A DNA stretch of 64,000 nucleotides, from positions 62,001 through 126,000 of the forward strand of contig NZ_KB899699.1 in assembly GCF_000378445.1 (NCBI RefSeq), written 5' to 3'. The stretch is from Deinococcus aquatilis DSM 23025. Lineage in GTDB: Bacteria > Deinococcota > Deinococci > Deinococcales > Deinococcaceae. Position 1 is the stretch's first letter; each line of letters begins with the position of its first letter. The notes beneath the pieces were generated by a model. That model was not told the DNA's origin. It was given only the letters and a program-made list of their open reading frames with translations, and searched no databases. The position numbers and the translations under genes are program-made. Positions 53,612-64,000 of this stretch are shown here, piece by piece.

Positions 53612-55360
53612 TTATTCCAGTTCCACCCGCGTCGCCACCTGAACGCCGACTTCCGTCAACTGGTCGGCATCGACTGGGGCCGGAGCCAGGGCCATCAGAT
53701 CCGCGCCCCGGTTGTTTTTGGGGAAGGCGATAACCTCGCGGATGCTCTGCGCTCCGGCCATCACCATCAGCAGGCGGTCAAAACCCCACGCGATGCCGCC
53801 GTGTGGGGGCGTGCCCGCTGCCAGCGCATCCAGAAAAAAGCCGAACTGGGCATGGGCCTCGGCGGGCGTAAAGCCGATGGCCTCGAACATCTTTTCCTGC
53901 ACGGCGGGGTCATGAATTCGGATGCTGCCGCCGCCGATCTCGAAGCCGTTGAGCACGAGGTCGTAAGCCTGAGCGCGAATCTCGCCCTGCCGCTCGGTGC
54001 CGAACAGGTGAATATCGTCGGGGTGCGGGGCCGTGAAGGGATGGTGCATATACGTCCAGCGGGCGTTGGCTTCGTCGTATTCGAGCTGCGGAAATTCGGT
54101 GATCCAGGAGACGTGGAACTGTCCACCCGCCGCCAACCCGAACAGGTCGCGAAGGGCCAGGCGCACCGCCCCCAGCGCCGTCACCGCCTTCTGCCAGTCG
54201 CCCGCCGCAAACAGCAATGTTCCGCCCGCCGCGACCCCCGTGCGTGAAATCAGTTCTGCGGCCTGATCGCCTACAAATTTGCTGATGCCGCCCGTGAATC
54301 CGTCGCCGTCCCGCTTCAGCCACGCTAGGCCTCCTGCTCCGTTTTGCTTGGCGACCCGCTCCAGCGCATCGATCTGCTTGCGCGTCAGCTCGGGTGCAGC
54401 GATGACTTTGACGCTGCTGGCACTGGCAAAAGCCTGAAACGCACCGCCCGCAAACAGGTCGGTGACATCCACAAAGGCCGAATCAAAGCGCAGGTCGGGC
54501 TTGTCGGAGCCGTATTTGTCCATCGCCTCAAAGTAGGACAGGCGCGGGAAGGGCAGCGGCAATTCGGTGCCCAGCACGTCGCGGAAGACTGCCGCCAGCA
54601 GCCGTTCCTGAAGCTCCAGCACGTCTTCTTGCTCCACGAAGCTCAGTTCCATATCGAGCTGAGTGAAGTCGGGCTGGCGGTCTGCCCGCAAATCCTCATC
54701 GCGGAAACAGCGGGCCAACTGGTAATAGCGGTCAAATCCGGCGATCATCAGCAGTTGCTTGAAGAGCTGGGGCGACTGCGGCAGCGCGTAGAATTCGCCC
54801 GGATTCAGGCGGCTGGGCACCAGAAAGTCACGCGCACCCTCGGGCGTGGACTTGGTGAGCATCGGCGTTTCCACCTGAATAAACCCTTCCGCATCCAGAA
54901 AGCGCGTGACCGACGCCACCGCCTTGCTGCGGAGCATCAGGTTGCGCTGCATTTCCGGGCGGCGCAGGTCCAGATAGCGGAACTTCAGGCGAATGTCCTC
55001 AGCGGCGGTGATCGGCGTGCCGTCCACCTGAAAAGCGGGCGTGGTGGCCGCATTCAGAATCCTGAGGGCCGTGGGAATGACCTCGATGCCGCCCGTCGGA
55101 TAGGCGTCCGTGCGCTGGGCCTCGCCGCGCTCGCGTACCAAGCCCGTGACCTCGATCACGAATTCGCCGCGCAGTTCGCTGGCGACGCCGTATGCCGGAT
55201 TGTCCGACTCGATGGTGAGCTGCACGATGCCGCTGCGGTCACGCAAGATCACGAAATATTGCTCGGGAAAATCGCGGACCCGGTTGACCCAGCCCTGCAA
55301 GGTCACGGTCTGTCCGGCGTGGGTGGGGCCAAGTTCGGCCACGTAACAGGTGCGTTTCAT
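53612..55360 (-). CDS. aspS: Aspartyl-tRNA synthetase (bacterial type)
   Basis: Class IIb synthetase attaching Asp to tRNA-Asp. 582 residues, the long bacterial form with the GAD-like insertion (about 285-415). N-terminal OB fold ([21 protein letters not shown] split), class II motif 2 ([21 protein letters not shown]), motif 3 ([16 protein letters not shown]). With asnS also present, this enzyme is likely tRNA-Asp-specific. Its ATG shares one base with the hisS stop (TGATG), so the two are coupled. Confidence 0.96.
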   Translation of the reverse strand: MKRTCYVAELGPTHAGQTVTLQGWVNRVRDFPEQYFVILRDRSGIVQLTIESDNPAYGVASELRGEFVIEVTGLVRERGEAQRTDAYPTGGIEVIPTALRILNAATTPAFQVDGTPITAAEDIRLKFRYLDLRRPEMQRNLMLRSKAVASVTRFLDAEGFIQVETPMLTKSTPEGARDFLVPSRLNPGEFYALPQSPQLFKQLLMIAGFDRYYQLARCFRDEDLRADRQPDFTQLDMELSFVEQEDVLELQERLLAAVFRDVLGTELPLPFPRLSYFEAMDKYGSDKPDLRFDSAFVDVTDLFAGGAFQAFASASSVKVIAAPELTRKQIDALERVAKQNGAGGLAWLKRDGDGFTGGISKFVGDQAAELISRTGVAAGGTLLFAAGDWQKAVTALGAVRLALRDLFGLAAGGQFHVSWITEFPQLEYDEANARWTYMHHPFTAPHPDDIHLFGTERQGEIRAQAYDLVLNGFEIGGGSIRIHDPAVQEKMFEAIGFTPAEAHAQFGFFLDALAAGTPPHGGIAWGFDRLLMVMAGAQSIREVIAFPKNNRGADLMALAPAPVDADQLTEVGVQVATRVELE

Positions 55361-56658
55361 CAGTTGTTCTCCAGTTCGGTGAGGACGGTGTTCAGGTCGT
55401 CCAGCGCCACTTCCCGCTGCTCGCCCGACACCAGATTCTTGAGGTTCAGCACGCGGCGCAGGGCCTCATCGGTGCCAATAACGGCAGCGTAGCGGGCGCG
55501 GCGGCGTTCGGCGTCCTTGAAGGCGTTGCCGGGTTTCTGGGCCTTGTACGCGAATTCCACCCGCGCCACGGCCCGCGCAGAACGCGCAATCTGCGCGGCC
55601 AAGCCCACATTCTCAGCGTCCATGGCCGCCAGATACAGCAGCGGCCCCGGCGTTCCCGGCAGGCTCACGCCCTCGGCTTCCAGCGCCAGCAACAGCCGTT
55701 CTATTCCAAAGGCCCAGCCGATCCCCGGCACTTCCGGCCCGCCGAGCTGAGCGCTGAGGCCGTCGTAGCGCCCGCCCCCGCCCAGCGCCGACTTCGCGCC
55801 CACGCCCTCGTGGTGCAGTTCCCACGCTGTGCGGCGGTAGTAATCCAGCCCGCGCACGATGCTGGGGTCCAGGTCGTACTCCACGCCCCACGCGCCCAGA
55901 TACGCCTGAACTTCTGCAAAGTGTGCCGACGCCTCCGCGCCCAGAAAGTCCAGCATGGGCCGCACCGCGAGTTCACGAATCAGGTCCTGATCCTCGGCGC
56001 TCTTGCTGTCCAGAATCCGCATCGGGTTGCGGGTCAGGCGGTCTTTGGAATCGTCCGATAAATGCTCCAGGTGCGGCGTAAACAGCCCGCGCAGATACTC
56101 GTTGTAGTTGTCCCGGTCTGCCGGATCACCGATGCTGCCCAGCTTCACGCGCACGCCACTCAGCCCCAGCGCCCGCACCACATCCACCATCAGCGCAATC
56201 GCCTCGGCATCCACCAGTGCGTCTGTGCTGCCCAACACCTCGTAATCCACCTGATGAAACTGACGCAGGCGGCCTTTCTGCACGTTTTCAGCGCGGAACA
56301 TCGGGCCATGCGTCCAGAGTTTCAGCGGCGCGGGCAACTGCTTCAGCCCGTTTTGCAGGTAGGCACGCACCATTCCAGCGGTGCCTTCTGGCCGCAGGAT
56401 AAACCCGCCATGATCGCCAAAGTAATACACCGTAAACATCTCTTTGCGAACAATATCGGTGCTGCCGCCCACGCCGCGCTTGACCAACTCGGCTTCCTCG
56501 AACAGCGGCGTTGCCATAAACTGCGCTCCAGCACGCTCCAGCACGCGCCGCGCCGTTTCCTGCACATGAGCGAAAGCAGAGGCCTGAACATCCAGACTGA
56601 GTTTCGGACTGCCATCCGGCAGGTGATCTTTGGTGCCCTTGGGCCGGTCTATCGCCAT
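55360..56658 (-). CDS. hisS: Histidyl-tRNA synthetase
   Basis: Class IIa synthetase for tRNA-His. 432 residues: [49 protein letters not shown], motif 2 ([21 protein letters not shown]), His-binding [13 protein letters not shown], and the C-terminal domain near [14 protein letters not shown]. The usual length. ATG 56658 starts the conserved part; TAGACT (56669-56674, minus) lies 10 bases upstream. Cotranscribed with aspS. Confidence 0.97.
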   Translation of the reverse strand: MAIDRPKGTKDHLPDGSPKLSLDVQASAFAHVQETARRVLERAGAQFMATPLFEEAELVKRGVGGSTDIVRKEMFTVYYFGDHGGFILRPEGTAGMVRAYLQNGLKQLPAPLKLWTHGPMFRAENVQKGRLRQFHQVDYEVLGSTDALVDAEAIALMVDVVRALGLSGVRVKLGSIGDPADRDNYNEYLRGLFTPHLEHLSDDSKDRLTRNPMRILDSKSAEDQDLIRELAVRPMLDFLGAEASAHFAEVQAYLGAWGVEYDLDPSIVRGLDYYRRTAWELHHEGVGAKSALGGGGRYDGLSAQLGGPEVPGIGWAFGIERLLLALEAEGVSLPGTPGPLLYLAAMDAENVGLAAQIARSARAVARVEFAYKAQKPGNAFKDAERRRARYAAVIGTDEALRRVLNLKNLVSGEQREVALDDLNTVLTELENN

Positions 56659-56787
56659 AACGCCCCGGAGTCTACAGGGCGGCGGGGAGGGAATGAATGG
56701 GGAAGGTGGCGCAGAGGCCACAGTCCAGCGCCAAAACAGGGGAGAGGGCGGCCCCCGCACCGGCAGGCCGCCCCCAACCCTCCATCC

Positions 56788-57174
56788 TTACTGGCCGATG
56801 CTGTAAGAGATTGGGTTTGACTTGAGGCTACCGACAGTGACGTAAACATAAGCGCCACCGGGGGGCAGGTCAGACGGCACCGTAAAGGTGATTTCGCTGG
56901 GCGTCCAGCTTTGAATGGCTGCGGCAGGCAGGTCGAAACCGCCGCTTCCATCGTAGGCTGCACCCATTCGGATGGTGGCGCTGGCTGGGCCGCCCAGATA
57001 ACGACCCTGAACGGTCAGCGTGCCGCCGCGAACTACTGGAGCAGAAACTTTGTACAGCACTGGCTTAACCGCGACAAACCGCTCGGTGCTGGTTTGCTGA
57101 CGCGGCGCACAGGAAGAAAGAGAACCAAGAAACAGCCCAGTCATCAGTAAAGAACCCACCAAGAAACGCGCCAT
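56788..57174 (-). CDS. Small IPT/TIG-domain lipoprotein
   Basis: 128 residues with a signal peptide and lipobox-like LSSC (Cys about 22), then one predicted beta-sandwich of the IPT/TIG type (about 40-128: [19 protein letters not shown], then a conserved-looking [18 protein letters not shown]). Probably an extracellular adhesion or structural domain; the function is unknown. GGAGG lies 6 bases before the ATG. Divergent from the lipid kinase, with 36 bp between the starts. Confidence 0.78.
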   Translation of the reverse strand: MARFLVGSLLMTGLFLGSLSSCAPRQQTSTERFVAVKPVLYKVSAPVVRGGTLTVQGRYLGGPASATIRMGAAYDGSGGFDLPAAAIQSWTPSEITFTVPSDLPPGGAYVYVTVGSLKSNPISYSIGQ

Positions 57175-57210
57175 AAAGAGCCTCCGTGCGGGCAGTCTAA
57201 TGAGCCGTGT

Positions 57211-58206
57211 ATGACCGGTCAAATCACCCCCCCCAACGCTGAATTGTTCACAGCGCTTTCTGACGCAGATCAGGCCACCCTCGCTCCCCTCGCCGGTAAG
57301 CGGGTGATGGTGGTTTTCAATCCCAAAAGCGGCCAGGGCGACAGCGATCTGCCCGCGTTTATAGCGCTGCTCAGGGCGGCGGGCGCACAGGTGACCGAGC
57401 GTGAGCTGACCCCGGAAAAACCCATGAGCAGCTACGTGGAAGACATCACGGCCTTCGATGTGGTGGTCGGCGCGGGCGGTGACGGCACCGTGAGCAGCCT
57501 CGCCTATGCCAGCCGATACAAGAATGTGCCGCTGCTGGCCTACCCGGCAGGCACCGCCAACCTGATCGCCCAGAATCTGGATTTGCCCCGCACGCCGCTG
57601 GCTCTGGCGCAGGTGGTGGCAGGTGCACACGTGGTCCGGGTGGATTTGGGAGAACTGGAAGTCAGGGGAGAGACCCACGGCTTTGCCATGCTGGCCGGAG
57701 CTGGAGCCGACGCCGCCATGATCCGCGATTCCGAGGAGCTCAAGGAAAAATTCGGCGCGATGGCCTACGTCATGAGCGCGATGAAGCAGCTCAATCCCAA
57801 AAAGACCACCTTCCACCTCGTGCTGGACGGCCAGAAGCGGGAGTTTGAAGGCATCGGCGTGATGGTCGCCAACTTCGGCATGGCCAATTACCGCCTGCCC
57901 ATCACCACCGACATCAGCCCCAGCGATGGCCGCTTCACTGTGGTGCTGCTGAAGGCGGGCAACATCATGCGACTGGTGCCCAACCTGATCGACTCGGTGC
58001 GGGCCAAGTTGAATCTGGGCGATCCCCTGTTCAGCGGCAACCTCGAAACTGTGGAAGCCAAAGAAGTCAGCGTGGTGTCCGACGAACCGTTCCCGCTGCA
58101 ATACGACGGCGAACTGCACGAAGAAACGACTCCCTTTACCGCCAAAATCCTTCCCGGAGCCATCCGGTTCCTGACGGGGGCCAAGAAAGGAGACCTGGAT
58201 ACCTGA
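57211..58206 (+). CDS. Diacylglycerol kinase-family (YegS/DgkB-like) lipid kinase
   Basis: Soluble or peripheral kinase phosphorylating diacylglycerol or a related lipid. 331 residues; after a short unusual N-terminus (1-28) the fold starts with [13 protein letters not shown], then [14 protein letters not shown] with the nucleotide GGDGT motif, [14 protein letters not shown], and the beta-sandwich half ([23 protein letters not shown]). The substrate cannot be fixed by sequence. A strong terminator follows. Confidence 0.9.
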   Translation: MTGQITPPNAELFTALSDADQATLAPLAGKRVMVVFNPKSGQGDSDLPAFIALLRAAGAQVTERELTPEKPMSSYVEDITAFDVVVGAGGDGTVSSLAYASRYKNVPLLAYPAGTANLIAQNLDLPRTPLALAQVVAGAHVVRVDLGELEVRGETHGFAMLAGAGADAAMIRDSEELKEKFGAMAYVMSAMKQLNPKKTTFHLVLDGQKREFEGIGVMVANFGMANYRLPITTDISPSDGRFTVVLLKAGNIMRLVPNLIDSVRAKLNLGDPLFSGNLETVEAKEVSVVSDEPFPLQYDGELHEETTPFTAKILPGAIRFLTGAKKGDLDT

Positions 58207-58233
58207 AGCCAATGATGGGTCTCCGCTCAACAG

Positions 58234-58270
58234 AAAGGCAGCCGGAAGCGTCGTCGCCCCGGCTGCCTTT
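58234..58270. terminator. Bidirectional terminator
   Basis: AAAGGCAGCCGG (58234-58245) pairs with CCGGCTGCCTTT (58259-58270). It separates the lipid kinase from the ABC ATPase gene and can serve both. Confidence 0.8.
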
Positions 58271-58294
58271 CGTGATGCTGGCCTCGCCCTACGT

Positions 58295-59077
58295 TCAGTG
58301 GCCCAGCACTTTACTCAAAAACGCTTTGGCCCGCTCGTGCTGAGGGTTGTTGTAGAACTGCTCCGGCGTGGTGTCTTCCACGATATTGCCCTGATCGAAG
58401 AACACCAGACGGTCGGCCACTTCCCGCGCAAAGCCCATCTCGTGTGTGACGCACAGCATGGTCATGCCGCTGCCCGCCAGGCCCTTCATCACGTCCAGCA
58501 CCTCCTTGATCATCTCGGGATCAAGGGCCGATGTCGGTTCGTCGAACAGCATCACCTTGGGATCCATCGCCAGGGCGCGGGCAATGGCGACCCGCTGCTG
58601 CTGCCCGCCCGACAACTGGGCCGGATACTTGTAGGCCTGTTCCTCGATGCCCACCCGGGTCAGCAATTCCATCGCCCGCGCTTCGGCCTGCGCTTTGGGC
58701 TGCTTGCGTACCCGGATCGGGGCCAGCGACACGTTCTGCAGCACGGTCAGGTGCGGAAACAGATTGAAGCTCTGAAACACCATGCCCACTTCCCGGCGAA
58801 TGGCGTCCAGATTCTGCCCGTCCTTGAGTTCCATGCCGTCCACGATGATGGTGCCCTGATCGTGCGCTTCGAGGCGGTTGATGGTGCGGATAAAGGTGGA
58901 TTTGCCGCTGCCCGACGGCCCGATGATGACCACGACCTCGCCCGACTGCACCGACATGTTCACCCCGCGCAGGGCGTGAAAGGCACCGAAATGCTTGTGG
59001 ACGTCGACGGCCTTGATGATCGGGTCGCCTGATTTCACGGGCGGGTTCTGCTTGCTGAGATTCGCATGGGCGGTCAT
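58295..59077 (-). CDS. Polar amino-acid ABC transporter ATPase (GlnQ-like), orphan
   Basis: 260-residue ATP-binding subunit of a glutamine/polar amino-acid importer. Walker [11 protein letters not shown]-loop [10 protein letters not shown], signature [15 protein letters not shown], Walker [15 protein letters not shown] and switch His in CVTHEMGFA. It fits the GlnQ/HisP group. No permease or binding protein is adjacent, so the partners must be encoded elsewhere. ATG 59077 has GGAGG 5 bases upstream; the longer frame to 59176 is rejected. Confidence 0.92.
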   Translation of the reverse strand: MTAHANLSKQNPPVKSGDPIIKAVDVHKHFGAFHALRGVNMSVQSGEVVVIIGPSGSGKSTFIRTINRLEAHDQGTIIVDGMELKDGQNLDAIRREVGMVFQSFNLFPHLTVLQNVSLAPIRVRKQPKAQAEARAMELLTRVGIEEQAYKYPAQLSGGQQQRVAIARALAMDPKVMLFDEPTSALDPEMIKEVLDVMKGLAGSGMTMLCVTHEMGFAREVADRLVFFDQGNIVEDTTPEQFYNNPQHERAKAFLSKVLGH

Positions 59078-59192
59078 AACTCCTCCAGAATAACGTGGGG
59101 CAAATGATGGGTTCTGGAGCCAGTGTAATGCCGCAGCCAAACGGCGACGCGCCGTGGTGTCTAGCCGCGCCGACACCGGGCAGGGAAGACCC

Positions 59193-60170
59193 CTAAATGA
59201 ATCCCTCCATCACCTCATCCAGATCGTCTTCGGGCAGTTCCACATATCGGCGTGTGGTATCCACCTGCTCGTGCCCCAGAAACCCGGCCACCCGCGTAAA
59301 GTCCTTGACGGCGGCGTACAGCTGTGTCCCCGCGTATTTGCGCCCTGCATGAAAGCCCCGGAACTCATGCTCGCGCCCGCACTTCAGCGCCAGCTTCTGC
59401 AACCGCTCGTAGGCGCTGGAATAGGCCGAAAAGGTGAACAGGCGGCTCGTCGGCGTGGACACCGTTTCCGCTTTCAGTGCCTCCAATGCCTCCCGCAGTT
59501 TCGCACTCAGCGGCACGATTCTGGCCTTATCGCCCTTGCCATGTGCCACCAGCAGCCGCCTGCGCCGCAGGTCGATCTGGCCCCATTCCACCGCCAGCGC
59601 CTCGGCAATCCGCAGCCCCGCGTGCGTGAGCAGCAGCAGCAGCACCGCTTCCTGCGCGTCGGCTTCTGCCAGCATCGCCTGCACAAAATCAGCGCGGTAC
59701 GGGGGATTCTTCACGATGCCCTTGGTGCGGTCTTTGGGGCGCTTCACGTCGCCAAAAGGGTCGGCGTCGGTGGCCCCGGCCCAGCGCAGGGCGCGGTACA
59801 GGGCAGAGGCGGCGGCCACCCGCGCCTGTACGGTGGCGGGTTTCAGGCCCGAGGCACTCAGGCTAGCCACGAACAGTGCGGGTTCGCGGCGACCCGGATG
59901 CGTCAGGTTCCAGGCGTGGGCGCTGGCATGGTCCACCACCACCCTGACTCCCGTTTTGTAGGCCCGCAGGGTATGGGGGCTGACGCGCACGCCCGCGCTG
60001 GTGTCGCTGCTCAGGCAGGCCAGCGTGAGCGCCCACAGGTCTTCAAAGTCTTTGTCACGGGCAGCGCGGATGGCCCGCACGCGCAGGGCCTCGTCGGTCA
60101 GGCCAGCAAAAGCGCGGGCCTGGGCCAGGCGGTCGCCGGAATACAACACAGGAGCGGAAGTGTCGGACAT
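59193..60170 (-). CDS. Tyrosine recombinase (XerC/D-like)
   Basis: Site-specific recombinase or integrase of 325 residues. N-terminal SAM-like core-binding domain (about 60-150), C-terminal catalytic domain with R187 (HAGLRIAE), K212 ([12 protein letters not shown]), H274 and R277 (HAGR), H300 ([12 protein letters not shown]) and nucleophile Y309: all six catalytic residues intact. A chromosome-dimer resolvase role is plausible, as there is no adjacent phage, transposon or cassette. ATG 60170 has TATCAT (60179-60184, minus) 8 bases upstream, a leaderless pattern. Confidence 0.88.
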   Translation of the reverse strand: MSDTSAPVLYSGDRLAQARAFAGLTDEALRVRAIRAARDKDFEDLWALTLACLSSDTSAGVRVSPHTLRAYKTGVRVVVDHASAHAWNLTHPGRREPALFVASLSASGLKPATVQARVAAASALYRALRWAGATDADPFGDVKRPKDRTKGIVKNPPYRADFVQAMLAEADAQEAVLLLLLTHAGLRIAEALAVEWGQIDLRRRRLLVAHGKGDKARIVPLSAKLREALEALKAETVSTPTSRLFTFSAYSSAYERLQKLALKCGREHEFRGFHAGRKYAGTQLYAAVKDFTRVAGFLGHEQVDTTRRYVELPEDDLDEVMEGFI

Positions 60171-60360
60171 ACGGACCGATGATAACAAGCCTTATCAACG
60201 GCGGGGTGAGATCGTCCCTCAGTGTTCTTTCCCCTCAATCTGGATGGTCAGACCTTTTCCCACGAAACCTGAGGTCAGGACCGTGTAGGTATTTTCCCCC
60301 TCAACCTGCTCTCGGCGGCCCTTCTCGGCCTTCCTGTGAGCTTGGCTGATTTTCAGCGTG

Positions 60361-60373
60361 TGACACGGTGTCA
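60361..60373. promoter_or_regulatory. Palindromic operator-like site
   Basis: TGACAC-G-GTGTCA, an exact 13-bp inverted repeat in the spacer between lnt and the recombinase gene. It could be a repressor site, but it is not recognised and may be chance. Confidence 0.3.
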
Positions 60374-60387
60374 AAAGCTTTTATCTG

Positions 60388-61875
60388 CTACAGCGTCCGG
60401 CGGGAGCGCCGATCCAGCATTCCGGCGAAGATCAGCATCAGCGCGGCCAACCCCAGCGCCAGCCCGTCGCCCACGCGCACGAACAGGGTTTGACCGGTCA
60501 GGCGCAGTGGGCGGGCATGCAGGACGCCCTGACCGGAGGCGAGCGTCTGCACCGGCTGGCCCAGATCATTGATTTCTGCGGCGATGCCCTCGTTCACGCT
60601 CCGAACCACATAGCGCCGCGTTTCTATGGCCCGCACCCGGCCCATCATGAAATGCTGCTGCACGCCCCAGCCGTCGTACCAGCCGTCGTTGGACACGTTG
60701 ACCAGCACCTGTGCACCCTTGCCGACCAGCACGCGGGCCACCCACGGAAACACGCTGTCGTAGCAGACATACGCGCCGTACTGAACGCCGTTCAGTTCAA
60801 GAGGACTGATCACTTTGGCGGGCGGCACACTTTCCAGAGAGACGCCGATGCTGCGCTCGATGAGGCTCCAGGCCGGGGCCAGAGCCTGCCGGAACGGGAA
60901 GTATTCACCGAAGGGAACCGGACGGGCCTTGTCGGTTTCGGAAGTCACGCGGCCACCGTCCCAGGTGCGTACCGAGTTGCGGCGAGGTTCCATCTGGCTC
61001 ACACCGTAGATTCCGGCTGCAGGCACGGCGGGCAGCAGGGATGGATCACCGATGCTGCTCTCGCTCCACACGACAATTTCTTCCGGGCGCCGGTTGGCGC
61101 GGGTCAGGTCGGCCTGCAAGTCGAACTGCTCCTGTGCCGTCAGCTGGCGGGAAGCGCGGCCAAAGGAATCGATGGTGGTTCGCAGCAGGAGCATCGGCGT
61201 CTCTGGCCCGCTGCCCGCTGTGCGCGTCAGACCGTAGGCGAATGCCAGTGCCCAGGCCGCCGCCATCAGCAGCAGTGGGCGGCGTCTCCCCCATCCACTG
61301 CCCTGCTGTTGCAGCGTGCCCCCAAATGTGGCGCCCACAAAACAGGCCAGCGCCGCCGCCGTGGCCGCGACCAGCACGCTGCCCAGCAGCACGCCGCCCA
61401 GGTCGGCAATCTGAATGGCGGGCGTGGGCAGCAGCGTATAGCCCAGCGTGGGCCAGGGAAAGGCAGGCGGGCCGAGAAAGCGCAGCCATTCCAGCACGAC
61501 CCAGCCGCCCGCCAGTCCCCACACCCGCGCTCCCGCCGAGCGGAACAGGCGGCCCACCAGCCAGGCCATACCAGCCAGGAATCCGCCTTCCAGGGCAAAC
61601 AGAGCGAAGGCCAGCACGCCTGCGGGTGAAAAGCCGAACAGTTTGCCCAGAAAGGTGGTGAGCCACCACAGATGGACGGCGCTGTAGGCGGTGCCCGCCC
61701 AGAAGGCGCGGCCTGCCACGTTGCGGGCACTGCGGCCCTGTGCGGCAAAGGCCAGCAGCGCGGCCAGCGGCAGAAAACTCAGGGCGCTCCAGCCCAGCGG
61801 TAATCCGCACAGGGCCAGCAATGTTCCGAGTGAGGCGGCAAGCAGGGCAGAGGACAGGGAGGGCGAGACACGCAC
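60388..61875 (-). CDS. lnt: Apolipoprotein N-acyltransferase
   Basis: Membrane enzyme that adds the third acyl chain to the N-terminal Cys of lipoproteins. 495 residues: several N-terminal membrane helices (about 8-200), a nitrilase-like domain facing outward (about 225-455) with catalytic Glu in PFGEYFPFR, Lys within the [11 protein letters not shown] stretch and Cys in VCYDSVFPW, then a last helix. Length and pattern fit Lnt. GTG 61875 is chosen: TACAAT (61882-61887, minus) ends 6 bases before it, and the frame upstream is Arg/Cys-rich and unlike Lnt. The window encodes several lipoproteins that it could serve. Confidence 0.93.
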   Translation of the reverse strand: MRVSPSLSSALLAASLGTLLALCGLPLGWSALSFLPLAALLAFAAQGRSARNVAGRAFWAGTAYSAVHLWWLTTFLGKLFGFSPAGVLAFALFALEGGFLAGMAWLVGRLFRSAGARVWGLAGGWVVLEWLRFLGPPAFPWPTLGYTLLPTPAIQIADLGGVLLGSVLVAATAAALACFVGATFGGTLQQQGSGWGRRRPLLLMAAAWALAFAYGLTRTAGSGPETPMLLLRTTIDSFGRASRQLTAQEQFDLQADLTRANRRPEEIVVWSESSIGDPSLLPAVPAAGIYGVSQMEPRRNSVRTWDGGRVTSETDKARPVPFGEYFPFRQALAPAWSLIERSIGVSLESVPPAKVISPLELNGVQYGAYVCYDSVFPWVARVLVGKGAQVLVNVSNDGWYDGWGVQQHFMMGRVRAIETRRYVVRSVNEGIAAEINDLGQPVQTLASGQGVLHARPLRLTGQTLFVRVGDGLALGLAALMLIFAGMLDRRSRRTL

Positions 61876-61881
61876 CCGCGC

Positions 61882-61887
61882 ATTGTA
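61882..61887 (-). promoter_or_regulatory. Leaderless -10 element of lnt
   Basis: TACAAT on the minus strand, 6 bases before GTG 61875. It decides this start against the frame that stays open to 62019. Confidence 0.65.
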
Positions 61888-62093
61888 AGGCGGGCGGGGG
61901 TGAGCAACCGCCGTGACTGCACCCCCTACGCTCAAGAGTTGATGAGGGCAGTGGCCTTCACCGCGCCCGGAAGCGGGATTCTTCGGCCAGCAGGCTCTTC
62001 TTCTTGACCACCAGCACACGCGCCGCAGAACTGACCGCAGGTCGTACCCGCCCCCTTTGGGGGATTTTCCGCCGCACCGCGCTGCTGGGCTGC

Positions 62094-62099
62094 TAGGAT
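62094..62099 (+). promoter_or_regulatory. Possible leaderless -10 element before a TTG start
   Basis: TAGGAT ends 9 bases before TTG 62109. The sequence between 61888 and this box has no gene. Confidence 0.45.
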
Positions 62100-62108
62100 A
62101 AACAGACC

Positions 62109-62810
62109 TTGAGAATCGCGTTTATCAGTGACCTGCATGCCAACATTCACGCGCTGACATCCGTGAAACGGTTTTTATCTGAAAATATTGTCAATCAGGT
62201 GGTCGTGGTCGGTGATCTGGTGGGATACGGCGCGAGTCCCGGCCCGGTGATCGACTTCGTGCGGCGCGAGGGCTGGGCCACCGGGCTGGGCAGCAGCGAC
62301 ATGCGTGTATCCATGGAACTTGGAGAACGCTCGGAGCGCAAGGGCGTGGCCGATCAGGTCCTGACGTGGACGCGCAAGATGCTGACGCCAGAGCAAAACG
62401 ACTACCTGCGCCGCCTGCCGCCCGGTGGCCGGATCATGACTCCGGTGGGCCGCGTGCGCTTTTTTCACGGCTCGCCTCACAATCCCGAAGACCGGATAGA
62501 CCTGATGGCGCAGGAGCGGGAACTTGAAGCCCTGGCCGACAGCCTCAGCTCCCGCGTGATCGTGGTTGGCGGCTCGCATGTGCCCTTTGTGCGGGTGGTC
62601 GGAGACACGACTTTTCTCGATCCGGGCAGCGTGGGCCTGAGCCTGAACCACGAGCCGGGGGCAGATGTCGCAATCGTGGACTGTGTGGGCCGCAGGCCGA
62701 AAGTGTCGCTGCACAAGGTCACCTATGATTTTGCGTCCAGCGCCTTCGACATCATGGCGTGGAACCTGCCGCCTGTGATTGCCGACGTGATCCGCACAGG
62801 GAAAATGTAG
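62109..62810 (+). CDS. Degenerate calcineurin-like metallophosphoesterase
   Basis: 233 residues with the fold of the YfcE/MJ0936-type phosphodiesterases: [33 protein letters not shown], and [11 protein letters not shown]. Two metal-ligand motifs are altered: the usual GNHD reads GSSD, and GHTHVP reads GGSHVP, so the Asn and at least two His ligands are missing. Either the metal site is reduced to one ion or the protein has become a binding protein. TTG 62109 is the start, with TAGGAT 9 bases upstream. Confidence 0.8.
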   Translation: MRIAFISDLHANIHALTSVKRFLSENIVNQVVVVGDLVGYGASPGPVIDFVRREGWATGLGSSDMRVSMELGERSERKGVADQVLTWTRKMLTPEQNDYLRRLPPGGRIMTPVGRVRFFHGSPHNPEDRIDLMAQERELEALADSLSSRVIVVGGSHVPFVRVVGDTTFLDPGSVGLSLNHEPGADVAIVDCVGRRPKVSLHKVTYDFASSAFDIMAWNLPPVIADVIRTGKM

Positions 62811-62834
62811 GGCTGCTGAGCAAAGGGAAGACAA

Positions 62835-62872
62835 CAGAAAGGCGCATCTGCCAGTGTAGATGCGCCTTTCTG
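62835..62872. terminator. Bidirectional terminator
   Basis: CAGAAAGGCGCATCT (62835-62849) pairs perfectly with 62858-62872 over 15 bp; loop GCCAGTGT. It sits between the convergent phosphoesterase and aminotransferase genes. Confidence 0.85.
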
Positions 62873-62907
62873 TGATGGGGTTATCTCCGGTCCTGATGGC
62901 TCAACCT

Positions 62908-64000
62908 TTACACCAGCACGGCGGTCTTCTCGCTCACCAATCCTGCTGCTTCCAGCTCTGCCTCGTAGCGCATCGTGAGGCCGGGTGCGCCCAGCAGGTC
63001 TTCGAGGGCCACCATCAGGGCGCGGTAGGGGGCGGGGCGGGCGGCTTCTCCCATCAACCCCAGACGCCAGATGACTCCAGCGGTGGGGCCAAGGCCGCCA
63101 GTCACGCTGATTTCACGGGCGCGGAGGGCCAGACGCACGGCGGCATCGTCCATGCCTGCCGGGAGGCGCAGGGCCAGAACGGTGGGCAGGCGGTCTTCTT
63201 CGCGGCGCACATAATGCGAGAAGCCCAGCGGTGCGAGGGTGCGCGTGATGACCTGCCCGAGCTGTTGCACACGCAGTTTCCGGGCGTCCAGTCCCTCTTC
63301 CAGTGCGGCTTGCAACGCGGCGTGGAAGGCGTAGTGCAGGTTCACGGGAATGGTGTGGTGGTAGGTATGCTCAACCCAGTAATCGCGCAGGCCTTCAAAG
63401 TCGCAGTACCACAGAGGCGTGGGCGTGCGGCGTGCGGCGTAGCGGGCAAAAGCGCGTTCGCTGATGGCAATCGGCGCGAGTCCAGGCGGGGCCGACAGGC
63501 ATTTCTGTGCGCCGGTGTAGGCGTAGTCCACGCCCCATTCCTGCATATGAAAAGGCTCCATGCCCGCAGTGGTCACGGCGTCTACGGTCAGCAGGACGCC
63601 GCTGCCGCGCACCAGTTTGGCGATTTCGGGCACGGGATTCAGCACGCCCGTACTCGTCTCGCCGTGCACGACGGCCACCATCGCCACGCCGTCGAGGTGC
63701 GCCGCCACGTCTTCGGGCTTGATGGCTTCGCCCAGTGGGGCCGTGACCAGACGCACATGAGCGCCGTAGCGGGCTGCCATCTCCGCCATGCGGCGTCCGA
63801 AGCTGCCGTTGGCACACACCAGAATTTCGTCGCCCTGTTCGACCAGATTGGCAAAGCCCGCTTCCATGCCGAGGCTGCCCGTGCCCGCCAGCAGCGCGGT
63901 AAAGGCTTCGGGTTCTGTGCCGTACATCACCCGCAGGTCGGCCTGAATCTCGCGGTTCAGCGCGAATACTTCCGGATCCATGTGGCCCAGCATCCCGCGC
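62908..64000 (-). CDS. Class V aminotransferase (alanine--glyoxylate / serine type), 5' end outside the window
   Basis: PLP enzyme of the AGXT/serine-glyoxylate/phosphoserine group. About 364 codons are visible; the N-terminal 20 or so residues (the usual LTPGPTPI region) lie beyond 64000, since the visible part opens at [10 protein letters not shown], which follows that region in the family. [14 protein letters not shown] contacts [16 protein letters not shown] follows, VDAVTT holds the PLP Asp, and the Schiff-base Lys is in [11 protein letters not shown]. The exact amino donor is not decided. Convergent with the phosphoesterase. Confidence 0.9.
   Translation of the reverse strand, partial: RGMLGHMDPEVFALNREIQADLRVMYGTEPEAFTALLAGTGSLGMEAGFANLVEQGDEILVCANGSFGRRMAEMAARYGAHVRLVTAPLGEAIKPEDVAAHLDGVAMVAVVHGETSTGVLNPVPEIAKLVRGSGVLLTVDAVTTAGMEPFHMQEWGVDYAYTGAQKCLSAPPGLAPIAISERAFARYAARRTPTPLWYCDFEGLRDYWVEHTYHHTIPVNLHYAFHAALQAALEEGLDARKLRVQQLGQVITRTLAPLGFSHYVRREEDRLPTVLALRLPAGMDDAAVRLALRAREISVTGGLGPTAGVIWRLGLMGEAARPAPYRALMVALEDLLGAPGLTMRYEAELEAAGLVSEKTAVLV

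Noticed and set aside
60361..60373. dif site for the tyrosine recombinase
   Set aside because: Too short and without the AT-rich central region and two 11-bp arms of a dif site.

Overview
The window is GC-rich bacterial chromosome, almost certainly from a Deinococcus species. Pointers: bacillithiol gene bshA, a fused SecDF, a Thermus/Deinococcus-type IleRS behind a T-box, a RecQ with more than one HRDC domain, a PilT, and above all leaderless promoters: for about twenty genes a TANNNT -10 box ends only 6-9 bases before the start codon. Nearly all of it is housekeeping chromosome. I see no rRNA, tRNA, CRISPR array, prophage or intact insertion sequence.

Layout. 1-6.1 kb: greA; a translationally coupled membrane protein-panC-pilT operon; an AT-rich secreted protein built from two similar halves; purB; a lipoprotein. 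6.1-13 kb: inositol monophosphatase plus a 58-residue membrane protein, an HDAC-family deacetylase, a TPR-GGDEF protein, ggt and an SDR. 13-22.7 kb: acyl-CoA dehydrogenase, a Ser/Thr kinase overlapping holA, a nearly gene-free 600 bp stretch, a secreted protein, a GMC oxidoreductase, argJ, two membrane proteins and an HNH protein. 22.7-31 kb: secDF, a repetitive secreted protein, rimP-nusA-ylxR-infB with a possible leader attenuator, and minC. 31-44 kb: S1 protein, recQ, HAD, PhzF, asnS, the glycolytic run gap-pgk-NIPSNAP-tpiA, bshA, degV. 44-53.5 kb: T-box-cupin-ileS, divergent from a short upstream ORF-rho-LysM/M23 peptidase-receiver group, then pdxS-pdxT. 53.5-64 kb: hisS-aspS, lipid kinase, orphan polar amino-acid ABC ATPase, tyrosine recombinase, lnt, a degenerate metallophosphatase and a class V aminotransferase cut by the window edge.

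Functional themes are transcription and translation (greA, nusA, rho, infB, rimP, four aminoacyl-tRNA synthetases), envelope biogenesis (secDF, lnt, M23 peptidase, several lipoproteins) and central metabolism. The most interesting non-coding signals are a T-box leader placed before a cupin gene rather than directly before ileS, a 31-codon ORF whose stop overlaps the rho start, degenerate 7-bp tandem repeats that often form inverted pairs between genes, a 19-bp element shared by two convergent gene ends, and an early terminator downstream of the rimP-nusA promoter.
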